From assembly GCA_947037125.1 (NCBI GenBank), contig CAMQTJ010000001.1, forward strand, positions 36,582 to 100,581: a stretch of 64,000 nucleotides of DNA. Direction: 5' to 3'. Under the pieces are notes generated by a model. That model was given only the letters and a program-made list of their open reading frames with translations, was not told the DNA's origin and searched no databases. A program made the position numbers and the translations under genes. Positions 21,921 through 30,571 of this stretch are shown in pieces (the first letter of the stretch is position 1; every line of letters begins with the position of its first letter). The stretch is from an uncultured Holdemania sp. (lineage in GTDB: Bacteria; Bacillota_I; Bacilli_A; Erysipelotrichales; Erysipelotrichaceae).

Positions 21921-22457
21921 CTAGATTGAACTTTTTAGTAATGATTGTTTAAGGTCACTAAGTTTCCTTGCAATCGTATTATCTAAAATTTCATCTTGTA
22001 TTCTAATTTTAATTCCTGCAATATGACTTGGATCAACACTTATTTTAGGTTGGATTTTTTTATTAAATCTTTCCTCTAAAAAAGCAACGATTTCCTTAAC
22101 ACTTTTCGCATCAAGTTCACTTGCACTACTAATATAAGCAATTTCAATATTTAATTTTTTATTAACTAATAAATTAAATTCGATACATATTTGTTCAAAA
22201 CAATCAAAACGATTTTTATCTATTAAAAGTTGAATAAAATTATTAATCATTTCATCACATTTAAAGATTTGTTTAATTAATGCTTTTTTATCATCTTTCC
22301 TAATTTTAGGATGAGACATTACAGCTTTTAATTCTACATTTTCATCTAATTGTTTTAATATATCAAATAGTTGTGTTTTATAAACATCCATTTGATTTGT
22401 TTCAAGTGATAAATCAAATAGTGCTAAAGCATAGTTTTTACTAGCTGCCCCATTCAC
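21921..22457 (-). CDS. atpH: ATP synthase F1 subunit delta
   Basis: 178 residues, the peripheral-stalk OSCP/delta subunit joining the b stalk to F1. The N-terminal helical domain includes YALALFDLSL, and the C-terminal part contains DPSHIAGIKIRIQDEILDNTI. The start is a GTG that shares its G with the atpF stop TAG, indicating termination-reinitiation coupling. Confidence 0.9.
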   Translation of the reverse strand: MNGAASKNYALALFDLSLETNQMDVYKTQLFDILKQLDENVELKAVMSHPKIRKDDKKALIKQIFKCDEMINNFIQLLIDKNRFDCFEQICIEFNLLVNKKLNIEIAYISSASELDAKSVKEIVAFLEERFNKKIQPKISVDPSHIAGIKIRIQDEILDNTIARKLSDLKQSLLKSSI

Positions 22458-22960
22458 TATAAATCACCCGCTTTATCAATAAACTCCTGTACATACTTAA
22501 GGTGTACTTTTTCATCAACTTCTTTTCCAATAATTTTAGTTGCAGCTTCAACTACAATGCTACTCATTTCATCTTTAATTTGGTTAACTGCCTGAATTTT
22601 TTCTCTTTCAATATCAGCTTGAGCCTTTTCTTTAATTAACTCTGCAGATTTTTTTGCATCATCAATAATTTCATTAGACACTTTTTTAGCACTATCACTA
22701 GCCTTAGCAATGATGTCCTTAGCTTCAATATGAATTTGACTTAATTTTTCATTCGCAATTTCATTAAGTTTAAAACTTTCTTCATTCTTAGTTTTTGATT
22801 CTTCAATTTGATTATTGATAAATTGCTCTCTTTTACTTAAATAATCTTGAAGAATATTCCAAAAGTATTTTTTAGCAATGATAACAATTAAGATTGTTGA
22901 AATAAGGACCAGTATCATATCGACAGGTGATATTCTCAAATAATTTTCAATATTGATCAT
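22457..22960 (-). CDS. atpF: ATP synthase F0 subunit b
   Basis: 167 residues. One N-terminal membrane span (about 14-32), then a long charged coiled coil (about 38-150, for example REQFINNQIEESKTKNEESF), ending in a delta-binding tail. It forms the peripheral stalk with delta. A single b gene means a homodimer. Confidence 0.92.
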   Translation of the reverse strand: MINIENYLRISPVDMILVLISTILIVIIAKKYFWNILQDYLSKREQFINNQIEESKTKNEESFKLNEIANEKLSQIHIEAKDIIAKASDSAKKVSNEIIDDAKKSAELIKEKAQADIEREKIQAVNQIKDEMSSIVVEAATKIIGKEVDEKVHLKYVQEFIDKAGDL

Positions 22961-22985
22961 TTAAAAATTCTCCCTTCTTTCAACC

Positions 22986-23944
<959 letters not shown>

Positions 23945-23960
23945 TCTAAAATCACATCCT

Positions 23961-24326
23961 TTACTTTTTTATTGCTTGGGATACATAGATAACAAAATTA
24001 ACACTTACGAATCCTAATAATAATGATACAACATTCATACCACTATCAATGCAAATATAAAATACGATTCCATAAAATATATATCTCATCATATAATGTG
24101 ACATAGCAACACCACCAGGATTTGAGGAATTAAACAATCTTTTCCCCATGCTTATAATTGTAACAAAGCCTGCAAGTCTTGCAATACAGCCAAACAAGAA
24201 ACCATAAAATATATTCAAATCTTTTGTAATAACAAAAGAAATTACTCCAACGATTAGAGCAAGTGCTAAAGTCATTTTAAAAATTCTTGCATAAAATTTA
24301 CGATCATCATTCATATTTATTTGCAT
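23961..24326 (-). CDS. atpI: AtpI-like ATP synthase subunit I
   Basis: 121 residues with about four hydrophobic segments. It occupies the atpI position just before atpB. AtpI proteins assist c-ring assembly and are linked to cation handling in Na+ or Mg2+ contexts. It overlaps atpZ by 20 bp; an internal ATG at 24314 (MNDDRKF) is an equally plausible start. Identification relies on position and topology. Confidence 0.7.
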   Translation of the reverse strand: MQINMNDDRKFYARIFKMTLALALIVGVISFVITKDLNIFYGFLFGCIARLAGFVTIISMGKRLFNSSNPGGVAMSHYMMRYIFYGIVFYICIDSGMNVVSLLLGFVSVNFVIYVSQAIKK

Positions 24327-24492
24327 CCTTTACTAAGATAAATAAACTTCCAAAAATAACATATGCCATAAGTCCTAATAAAAATAAGGGTGATGTATTA
24401 AATATTTTATCAATATAAGTACCAATAAAAACACTTAACACTAAACCAATAGTAATACGCGACATAAAGCGATATATATGAGTGGTATTCAT
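24307..24492 (-). CDS. atpZ: AtpZ-like small membrane protein
   Basis: 61 residues, two membrane helices (about 12-30 and 36-54) with an acidic tail KDANKYE. Size and location ahead of atpI match AtpZ/AtpI-family proteins, thought to form a cation channel with AtpI. It begins 4 bp after upp, within the same transcript. Confidence 0.7.
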   Translation of the reverse strand: MNTTHIYRFMSRITIGLVLSVFIGTYIDKIFNTSPLFLLGLMAYVIFGSLFILVKDANKYE

Positions 24493-24495
24493 TTA

Positions 24496-25116
24496 CTATT
24501 TTGTACCAAATATACGGTCACCCGCATCACCAAGTCCTGGTACGATATAACCAAGTTCATTTAATTTTTCATCAAGTGCAGCTAAATAAATATCCACATC
24601 AGGATGAGCTTTTTGAACCGCTTGAACACCTTCAGGTGCACCTACAAGACAAACAAGCTTAATTGCTGTTGCCCCTTTTGCTTTAATGATGTCGATAGCA
24701 GCATTTGCACTACCACCTGTTGCTAACATTGGATCTAAAACCAAATTAATTGCATCTGGCATCGTACTTGGGAATTTTGAAAAATACTCATGTGGCATAA
24801 GTGTTTCTTCATCTCTATAAAGACCAACATGGCCAACTTTAGCTGTAGGAATTAAATTGTTAATTCCATTAACTAATCCTAGCCCCGCTCTTAAAATAGG
24901 GATTAAAACAATTTCTTTAGTCAATTCATAAGTCTCACATTCAATAACAGGTGTTTGAATCGTAACTTTTTTGACTGGTAAATCACGACAAACTTCATAA
25001 GCCATTAATCCTGCAATTTCATCAAGATTTTGCCTAAAGTCTTTAGTCCCTGTATCAACTTTACGCATTTGAGTTAACTTATGAGTTATAAGTGGATGGT
25101 TCATAACAAATAACAT
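24496..25116 (-). CDS. upp: Uracil phosphoribosyltransferase
   Basis: 206 residues. Converts uracil and PRPP to UMP in pyrimidine salvage. The PRPP-binding loop is [10 protein letters not shown], and the uracil-binding tail [17 protein letters not shown] is complete. ATG 25116 is chosen because AAAAAAGGAG lies before it; the longer frame would include the ribosome site. First gene of the upp-atp transcript, an arrangement common in Bacillota. Confidence 0.93.
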   Translation of the reverse strand: MLFVMNHPLITHKLTQMRKVDTGTKDFRQNLDEIAGLMAYEVCRDLPVKKVTIQTPVIECETYELTKEIVLIPILRAGLGLVNGINNLIPTAKVGHVGLYRDEETLMPHEYFSKFPSTMPDAINLVLDPMLATGGSANAAIDIIKAKGATAIKLVCLVGAPEGVQAVQKAHPDVDIYLAALDEKLNELGYIVPGLGDAGDRIFGTK

Positions 25117-25143
25117 ATCATTTCTCCTTTTTTTAACCATGTT

Positions 25144-25153
25144 ATTATAGCAT
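25144..25153 (-). promoter_or_regulatory. Extended -10 promoter of upp-atp
   Basis: The minus strand reads TGCTATAAT, a TGn-TATAAT extended -10 box, about 20 bp before the upp ribosome site. No good -35 is present, as expected for extended -10 promoters. Confidence 0.55.
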
Positions 25154-25464
25154 ATTTTGCCAATTATATTCTACAAATAAAATTGATATCACATTTTTTC
25201 ACTTAATAATATTTAATGTAATCGCTATTAATTTTTCATTATTAGTATACCTCTTATTTAATATTTAATTTAACTATGCAACATTTGCGTTTTTGAATCT
25301 ATAATAATAAAATTTATATAAAAATTTTCATTATGTATGTTGCTTTCAATACTTTAACAAGATATCCCATTATCAGCTACTTGATTATTTAAATTATACT
25401 CATTAATTTTAATGCTAAGCTATATTCCTAAATTTAATATACATGAATCATTACTGTAAACAAA

Positions 25465-25556
25465 TAAAAAAATCCATCTAAGGATTTTCTTATTTTATTA
25501 TATATGGCTTTCGCCAACTTCAACGGGGGAAAGAAGTTTGTCAAATCTCTTTGACT
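25465..25556 (-). ncRNA. Three-hairpin small RNA, copy 1
   Basis: Predicted RNA of about 92 nt. On the minus strand three hairpins follow almost without linkers: GUCAAA-GAGA-UUUGAC (25555-25540), AACUUC-11-nt loop-GAAGUU (25538-25516) and GGC-GAAA-GCC (25515-25506). Then comes a rho-independent terminator AAAAUCC/GGAUUUU (25488-25469) with a U tail. A -10 box TATACT lies at 25568-25563, 6 nt from the predicted start. The middle loop is UUUCCCCCGUU. The GNRA loops exist only on this strand, which fixes its orientation. Not recognised as a known family. Confidence 0.7.
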
Positions 25557-25562
25557 AAATAC

Positions 25563-25620
25563 AGTATAACTTTTATTTGTGTATGTTATATGTATGTAAT
25601 GTGAAAAATATATGAAATAA
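25563..25620 (-). promoter_or_regulatory. Conserved promoter region of small RNA copy 1
   Basis: -10 TATACT (25563-25568). TATAAC at 25585-25590 takes the -35 place in all three copies at 15-16 bp spacing and is not a sigma-A -35. Copies 1 and 2 also share upstream sequence close to TTCACATTRCAYACATATAA, suggesting an activator or unusual sigma factor. Confidence 0.45.
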
Positions 25621-25778
25621 ACATCATCATATAAATTATATATATCCATGTATATTTCAAGTTATACAACTAAGATCAACCAAATACAATATTAAACAGA
25701 ATATAATTGTAAGCAGAATGTCAAAGCATGTCTTTAATTGTTATTTTTATATAGTATAATAATAATGAGGAATTTAAT

Positions 25779-26681
25779 ATGAAAGAAAACCGATATTTTC
25801 AAATGCTTTATCTATTACTTGAAAAAGGCAATATGACCGCACCACAATTAGCAAAACATTTTGAAGTGTCAGTTAGAACTATATACCGCGATATTGATAT
25901 ATTAAGTTCTGCTGGAATCCCTATATATGCCATACAAGGGCAAGGTGGTGGGATTTTTATTAAAGACAACTTTGTACTTAACAAATCATTTTTAAGTGAG
26001 CAAGACCAAAACCAAATCATTATCGCACTGCAAAGTATTACAGCAGTAAACCAAGAAGACACTAGTGTATTATTATCAAAACTTAGTAGTGTTTTTCAAA
26101 AACGAAATACAAATTGGTTTGAAATTGATTTTTCAAGTTGGACTAAAACTGGAGCAACAAAAAATGTTTTTCATATAATTCAAAGTGCAATATTCAAATG
26201 CAAATGCGTATCATTTAAATATTACAACGGTAATGGTGAAGTTACTAAAAGAATTGTTGAGCCTTTAAAATTGGTATTTAAAAATACTGATTGGTACTTT
26301 TATGGTTTTTGCACTATACGATGTGATTATCGTTTTTTCAAATTAACTCGCATTAAAAATTTAGAAATGATCAATCAAGGTTACATCCGCGATGTACCAA
26401 ATCAAATTTTCAAAAGATGTGAACATTTCGAAATGGAAACCATTAAAATAACTCTTTTATTTGATAAAAGCATGTCCTTTCGGGTTTATGATAAGTTCAT
26501 TGATGAAATAACAGAAAATAGCGATGGTAGTTTACTTGTTGAAACAATCATGCCAAATAATGAATTGATGTATTCTTATATTCTATCTTGTGGTGATAGT
26601 GTAGAAGTCATTTCACCACCAAGCATACGCCAAGAAATAATTAATCGAACAAAAAAAATCATACAAAAATATCAAACCTGA
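25779..26681 (+). CDS. HTH_11/WYL-domain transcriptional regulator (YafY-like)
   Basis: 300 residues. An N-terminal winged helix-turn-helix (about 5-60) contains MTAPQLAKHFEVSVRTIYRDI. The middle and C-terminal part (about 135-215) is a WYL domain with FKYYNGNGEVTKRIVEPL and DWYFYGFCTIRCDYRFFKLTRI (parts quoted). WYL proteins sense ligands or nucleic acids and regulate nearby genes. The likely targets here are the isochorismatase gene 175 bp downstream and perhaps the flanking small RNAs; this is inference from location. Confidence 0.85.
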   Translation: MKENRYFQMLYLLLEKGNMTAPQLAKHFEVSVRTIYRDIDILSSAGIPIYAIQGQGGGIFIKDNFVLNKSFLSEQDQNQIIIALQSITAVNQEDTSVLLSKLSSVFQKRNTNWFEIDFSSWTKTGATKNVFHIIQSAIFKCKCVSFKYYNGNGEVTKRIVEPLKLVFKNTDWYFYGFCTIRCDYRFFKLTRIKNLEMINQGYIRDVPNQIFKRCEHFEMETIKITLLFDKSMSFRVYDKFIDEITENSDGSLLVETIMPNNELMYSYILSCGDSVEVISPPSIRQEIINRTKKIIQKYQT

Positions 26682-26856
26682 CACACTTTTGCAAGTTATC
26701 CATGCTAAAGTATTATTAACATATTAGCCATGAGGTTTAATTATTTTAGGTAATAATCTTCATGAAAATCAAATCATAAATATGTTAATTTTGATAAGTC
26801 ATAATTCTATTTACAAGGCATTTTGATCTTATCAGCTTAAAAGGAGAGCAAAAAAA

Positions 26857-27351
26857 ATGGAAAAAGCACTAATAATAATCGATATTCAAAATGACATCAC
26901 AAAAAATTACAAAGAAATTATTGATAACATCAACAAATCTATTGATTGGGCAGTCGAAAATAACATTCATATTGTATATATCAGACACGAAAATTTATCA
27001 GCTGGTACGCGAACATTTAAACCTAATACAAATGGTGCACAATTAGTTTTAGATATGAAAAAAGCATCAAATAATGTATTCACTAAATTCAAAACAAATG
27101 CATTAACTAGTAGTGATTTTACTAAGTTCATTAGTGATAATGAGATTACTGAATTCTATATTGCAGGTGCTGATGCTATTGCTTGTGTTAAATCAACCAC
27201 TTACAATATGCGTAAATTAAATTATAAAGTTAATGTTTTGTCTGATTGTATTACAAGCTATGATAAAAAGAAGATTAATGAAATGCTTGATTATTATAAA
27301 CGTAAGGGTTGTATCCTAATTAGTCTTGATAATTTATTAAAAACTATATAA
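26857..27351 (+). CDS. Isochorismatase-family cysteine hydrolase
   Basis: 164 residues, single-domain Rossmann-like hydrolase. The catalytic triad is visible: Asp9 in IIDIQND, a Lys of the FTKFKTNAL segment (about 75), and the nucleophilic Cys in GADAIACVKST (about 109). Family members include isochorismatases, nicotinamidases and carbamoylases; substrate is not evident. Strong AAGGAGAG ribosome site. A WYL regulator lies upstream. No terminator is seen until 27827-27849, so its transcript could cross small RNA copies 2 and 3 in antisense. Confidence 0.8.
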   Translation: MEKALIIIDIQNDITKNYKEIIDNINKSIDWAVENNIHIVYIRHENLSAGTRTFKPNTNGAQLVLDMKKASNNVFTKFKTNALTSSDFTKFISDNEITEFYIAGADAIACVKSTTYNMRKLNYKVNVLSDCITSYDKKKINEMLDYYKRKGCILISLDNLLKTI

Positions 27352-27509
27352 TCAATTATCTTTTGTTTTTTAAAGTACGATGATTATACATTATAAAATA
27401 TTAAACAAACATTTACGATTTAATGCTATATATGTTAAAAAAGAATTTAATTTAAAATTCTTTTTTATTGTTATAGATAATTTTTTGACAATAATTTTCC
27501 TTTATAGCA

Positions 27510-27612
27510 ATAAAAAAATCCATCTAAGGATTTTTTTATTATTATTATTTTTATTATATATGGCTTTCGCCAACTTCAACGGGGGAAAGAAGTTTGTCAA
27601 ATCTCTTTGACT
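27510..27612 (-). ncRNA. Three-hairpin small RNA, copy 2
   Basis: Same architecture as copy 1: GUCAAA-GAGA-UUUGAC (27611-27596), AACUUC-UUUCCCCCGUU-GAAGUU (27594-27572), GGC-GAAA-GCC (27571-27562), an A/U linker, then terminator AAAAAAAUCC/GGAUUUUUUU (27537-27512). -10 TATACT at 27624-27619 with TATAAC at 27646-27641. The core is identical to copy 1; the linker to the terminator is longer. Confidence 0.7.
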
Positions 27613-27699
27613 AAATATAGTATAACCTTTTTTTGTGAATGTTATATGTGTGCAATGTGAAAAGTTTGTGAAAATCACTCTTTTTTATTATATCGTACA

Positions 27700-27794
27700 A
27701 AATAAAAGAAAATCTAAAATAGACTTTCTTTTATTTAATATATGGCTCTCGCCAACTTCAACGGGGGAAAGAAGTTTGTCAAATTACTTTGACT
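27700..27794 (-). ncRNA. Three-hairpin small RNA, copy 3
   Basis: Diverged copy that preserves structure: GUCAAA-GUAA-UUUGAC (27793-27778), AACUUC-UUUCCCCCGUU-GAAGUU (27776-27754), GGC-GAGA-GCC (27753-27744). Both outer loops differ in sequence from copies 1 and 2 yet stay GNRA tetraloops, while the C-rich loop is unchanged. The terminator is a different stem (AAAUAAAAGAAA...UUUCUUUUAUUU, 27736-27700). -10 TAGACT at 27806-27801. It starts 58 bp after the ABC ATPase stop. Confidence 0.7.
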
Positions 27795-27826
27795 ACTTAT
27801 AGTCTATCCATTTTATTTGAAGTTAT

Positions 27827-27849
27827 AAGTCAAATTCGACTTTTTTTTA
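27827..27849 (+). terminator. Plus-strand terminator opposite the ABC operon end
   Basis: A short AAGTC/GACTT stem is followed by eight T on the plus strand. It would end rightward transcripts coming from the isochorismatase gene. Confidence 0.4.
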
Positions 27850-27851
27850 AT

Positions 27852-28574
27852 TTATATTACTTTACTTAAAAATTCAACTGTTCTAGGATTTTGTGGATTA
27901 TCAAATATTTGACTAGGTGTACCACTTTCAGCAATAATACCTTCATCCATAAATAATACACGATCACTAATTTTTTTCGCAAAAGCCATTTCATGTGTAA
28001 CGATGACACATGTCATACCATCTTTCGCAAGTTTTCCTATAACATCTAATACTTCTTTAACCATCTCAGGATCAAGTGCTGATGTTGGTTCATCAAACAA
28101 CATTACTTCAGGCTCCATTGCAAGTGCTCTGACTATAGCTAAACGTTGCTTTTGACCCCCAGATAATTTTCTAGGATATTCTTTAGCTTTATCTTTAAGA
28201 CCCACCATTTCTAATAGTTCCATTGCTTTTGCTATTGCATCTTTTTTCTTTATCTTTTTTTCTAATATAGGTGTAATAGTGATATTTTCTAAAACAGTTA
28301 AATGTGGAAATACATTAAAGTGTTGAAATACCATCCCCATTTTTTGACGATGAATATCAACATTAACTTTTTTATCAGTAATGTTTGCTCCATCAAAAAA
28401 TATCGAACCACTATTTGGAACTTCCAACAAATTTAAACATCTAAGAAATGTTGATTTACCACTTCCAGATGGACCAATTATTGAAACAATTTCACCCTTA
28501 GTGATTTGTTCATTTATTCCTTTTAAAACATGTAATTTTCCAAAACTTTTATTTAAATTTTCTACTTTAATCAC
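27852..28574 (-). CDS. Polar amino acid ABC transporter, ATP-binding protein
   Basis: 240 residues of the GlnQ/HisP type. Walker [10 protein letters not shown] (about 34-42), Q-loop MVFQHFN, signature LSGGQKQR, Walker [15 protein letters not shown] and switch VTHEMAFAK are all intact. Energises import with the permease and binding protein upstream. Overlaps the permease gene by 8 bp. Controlled with it by the T-box leader. Confidence 0.92.
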   Translation of the reverse strand: MIKVENLNKSFGKLHVLKGINEQITKGEIVSIIGPSGSGKSTFLRCLNLLEVPNSGSIFFDGANITDKKVNVDIHRQKMGMVFQHFNVFPHLTVLENITITPILEKKIKKKDAIAKAMELLEMVGLKDKAKEYPRKLSGGQKQRLAIVRALAMEPEVMLFDEPTSALDPEMVKEVLDVIGKLAKDGMTCVIVTHEMAFAKKISDRVLFMDEGIIAESGTPSQIFDNPQNPRTVEFLSKVI

Positions 28575-29229
28575 TTTGCTTAAACCTCCACTCGAAATAA
28601 TTCATTAATTTAGTTAACGAGAACGTTAAGATAAAGTAAATCACACCAACAATCATAAGCGCTTCAAGTGTAGTTCCTGTCGCCGATGCAATAATTTTTT
28701 GCTTTGTCATTAAATCACCTACAAAGAATACAGAAGCTAGTGATGTTTCTTTAATTACTGATACAAATTCATTTCCTAAAGCTGGTAATATATTTTTAAT
28801 AGCTTGAGGTAATATAATTTTAACCATCATATTAAAATTAGACATACCAAGACTTTTCGCTGCTTCATTTTGACCTTTGTCAACTGCCTGAATTCCAGCT
28901 CTAATAATTTCCGCAACATATGCACTCGAGTTAATAACCAAAGCTGTAAGTACACATATTTCTTTAGGGATATCTACACCTATCGCCATTGGTAATAAGT
29001 AATAAAATACATACAATTGTAATAGTAATGGTGTTCCTCTAATAATTTCAATATATGCGCATGGTAGAATACGAACAAACCAATTTTTCGACATTTTCAA
29101 TAGCGCTATAATACCACCAAAGAAAGTACCTAATATAACTGTTAAGAAAGCAAAACCTAATGTGATAATTGTTCCTTCAATGAATACTGGCCAATACTTA
29201 ATGACCAATTCAATCATTGTTTCAAACAT
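28567..29229 (-). CDS. Polar amino acid ABC transporter, permease
   Basis: 220 residues, HisMQ family, with about five membrane helices and the EAA loop [22 protein letters not shown] (seen as [19 protein letters not shown]) that contacts the ATPase. Probably acts as a homodimer because no second permease gene is present. Its ATG touches the end of the binding-protein gene. Confidence 0.92.
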   Translation of the reverse strand: MFETMIELVIKYWPVFIEGTIITLGFAFLTVILGTFFGGIIALLKMSKNWFVRILPCAYIEIIRGTPLLLQLYVFYYLLPMAIGVDIPKEICVLTALVINSSAYVAEIIRAGIQAVDKGQNEAAKSLGMSNFNMMVKIILPQAIKNILPALGNEFVSVIKETSLASVFFVGDLMTKQKIIASATGTTLEALMIVGVIYFILTFSLTKLMNYFEWRFKQSD

Positions 29230-30065
29230 TATTCAGCACCAATTGCCAATGCGTATTCAGTTGCTTCTTGTTCCCACTTACTATATAATCCAAGCTCTAA
29301 TACTTCTGCAATAATTTCATTAATTTTTTCTAAAAGTTCAACTTCACCTTTAGTAACTGTTGCAGCATTTCCATCTGAATCTCCACCTACGATGAATTTT
29401 GGAGTTGCCATAATAACATCATCATTTGCTTGAGCGAATGCTTCACCTGAAGAACATGCAATTGCGAAACCATCAACTTTATTAGTTTTTACATTTAATA
29501 CACCATCATTGATGTTTGAAACAAGTTCCATAACTGCATCAGTTATTTGATCTTCAGCATGAGCCATTTGAACTGTTCCGTTTTGTGCACCAATTTTTTT
29601 ACCATTGAAATCTGCTATAGTTTGATATAAATCAGCATTTTCTTTATTAACTAAAATACCTGAACAAGAATTTTCAGAATTACTATAGATAGTAGTAAAG
29701 TCCATTGTTTCTGCACGCTCATCAGTATATGAAATACCACTTATTGCGAAATCAGCTTTACCTGTATTGATTGAAGCAAGTACAGAATCAAAATCTAAAG
29801 CTTCAATTTTCAATTCAACACCAAGCTTTTCAGCGATATATTTTCCTAATTCAATATCTGCTCCTACATATTGTTCTTGACCACTTTTACTTGGATCAAT
29901 AAATTCATAAGGTGCATAGTCAGGTGATGTTACCATAGTGATTTTACCTGTACCTATTATTTCTTCTAATGCGTTATTATAAACAACTTCATCTTCTTTT
30001 GGAGCACATCCAACTAGTGATAATCCAATAATTGCTACTAATGCTAATTTAATTAATTTTTTCAT
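29229..30065 (-). CDS. Amino acid ABC transporter, substrate-binding lipoprotein
   Basis: 278 residues. Signal peptide with lipobox LVGC (Cys19), then an SBP_bac_3 domain: the ligand motif MVTSPDYAPYEF, GADIELGKYIAEKLG, and the Asp/Arg region GISYTDERAETMDFT that binds the amino-acid backbone. First gene of the transporter operon and directly behind the T-box. T-box details suggest tyrosine or another amino acid whose tRNA has A73, not histidine. Confidence 0.9.
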   Translation of the reverse strand: MKKLIKLALVAIIGLSLVGCAPKEDEVVYNNALEEIIGTGKITMVTSPDYAPYEFIDPSKSGQEQYVGADIELGKYIAEKLGVELKIEALDFDSVLASINTGKADFAISGISYTDERAETMDFTTIYSNSENSCSGILVNKENADLYQTIADFNGKKIGAQNGTVQMAHAEDQITDAVMELVSNINDGVLNVKTNKVDGFAIACSSGEAFAQANDDVIMATPKFIVGGDSDGNAATVTKGEVELLEKINEIIAEVLELGLYSKWEQEATEYALAIGAE

Positions 30066-30118
30066 TTTATTTTCCTCTTCCTTAGGTTATGTTACATTTA
30101 TTTATACTACATACTATA

Positions 30119-30142
30119 TTAAATTCGGCGGTCACTCTCCAT
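30119..30142 (-). CDS. Seven-codon mini-ORF between T-box and transporter
   Basis: On the minus strand AAAAGGAGGACTATTATG opens a frame coding MESDRRI and then TAA. The ribosome site is a better Shine-Dalgarno match than that of the real gene 54 bp downstream. It may load ribosomes behind the T-box terminator or be a relic of an earlier gene start; expression is unproven. Confidence 0.35.
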   Translation of the reverse strand: MESDRRI

Positions 30143-30162
30143 AATAGTCCTCCTTTTGGATA

Positions 30163-30399
30163 CAAAAAAGCCGTCTCTAAAATCTAGAGACGACATAATA
30201 ATCGCGGTACCACTCCAGTTGATAAGATCAAAATCTTATCCACCTCAACCATAACGTCGGCTAACGGTTTACTCTACTTAAGTTCAAGTAAACTTCTTAC
30301 AAGTGCGTTTCGTATGCTTTTGATTTATCTAGCTTACACCTACCTAGACTCGCTTTAAATCAGAAAACTAACTACTCTCTTGATCATTGAATTTGTATA
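30163..30399 (-). promoter_or_regulatory. T-box riboswitch controlling the amino acid ABC transporter
   Basis: The minus strand carries the T-box core GAGTGGTACCGCG (30215-30203) followed by a terminator stem GTCTCTA/TAGAGAC and six T (about 30193-30163). Stem I has the AGTA element and GCGAG-type distal loop. The specifier region reads GCATACGAAACG, giving UAC (Tyr) as best codon. The tRNA-end pairing site is UGGU, fitting a tRNA with A73; tRNA-His (C73) would need UGGG. Uncharged tRNA would stabilise the antiterminator and switch on the transporter. Confidence 0.85.
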
Positions 30400-30405
30400 G
30401 GCATT

Positions 30406-30434
30406 ACTTTACATTATATGAAAGTTAATGTCAA
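30406..30434 (-). promoter_or_regulatory. Promoter of the T-box leader
   Basis: -35 TTGACA (30434-30429) and -10 TAAAGT (30411-30406) with a 17-bp spacer; start expected near 30399. Confidence 0.6.
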
Positions 30435-30571
30435 TACTTTTTAGAATATTTTTTCAAAAATAAATTATGAAAGTTTACATTTCTATTATATATCTACAAC
30501 AATGATATATAATTCATATTAATTTCCTAGCTAATAATAGCAAAACAATTAAAAATATTTACTATTAACGA
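30435..30571. other. Intergenic, no feature seen
   Basis: AT-rich spacer between the T-box promoter and the M18 gene end; no clear terminator stem was found. Confidence 0.3.

Noticed and set aside
25434..25649. 71-codon minus-strand frame over small RNA copy 1
   Set aside because: It crosses the promoter, hairpins and terminator of the RNA, has no ribosome site, and copy 3 does not preserve the frame.
27380..27610. 76-codon plus-strand frame over small RNA copy 2
   Set aside because: Low-complexity Phe/Leu/Ile translation of AT-rich intergenic DNA, running through the terminator stem and RNA core.
25498..27800. Three near-identical repeats as a CRISPR array or insertion-element ends
   Set aside because: Copies are up to 2 kb apart with genes between them, have no regular spacers, no target duplications and no cas or transposase genes. 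The GNRA loops and terminators fit RNA genes better.
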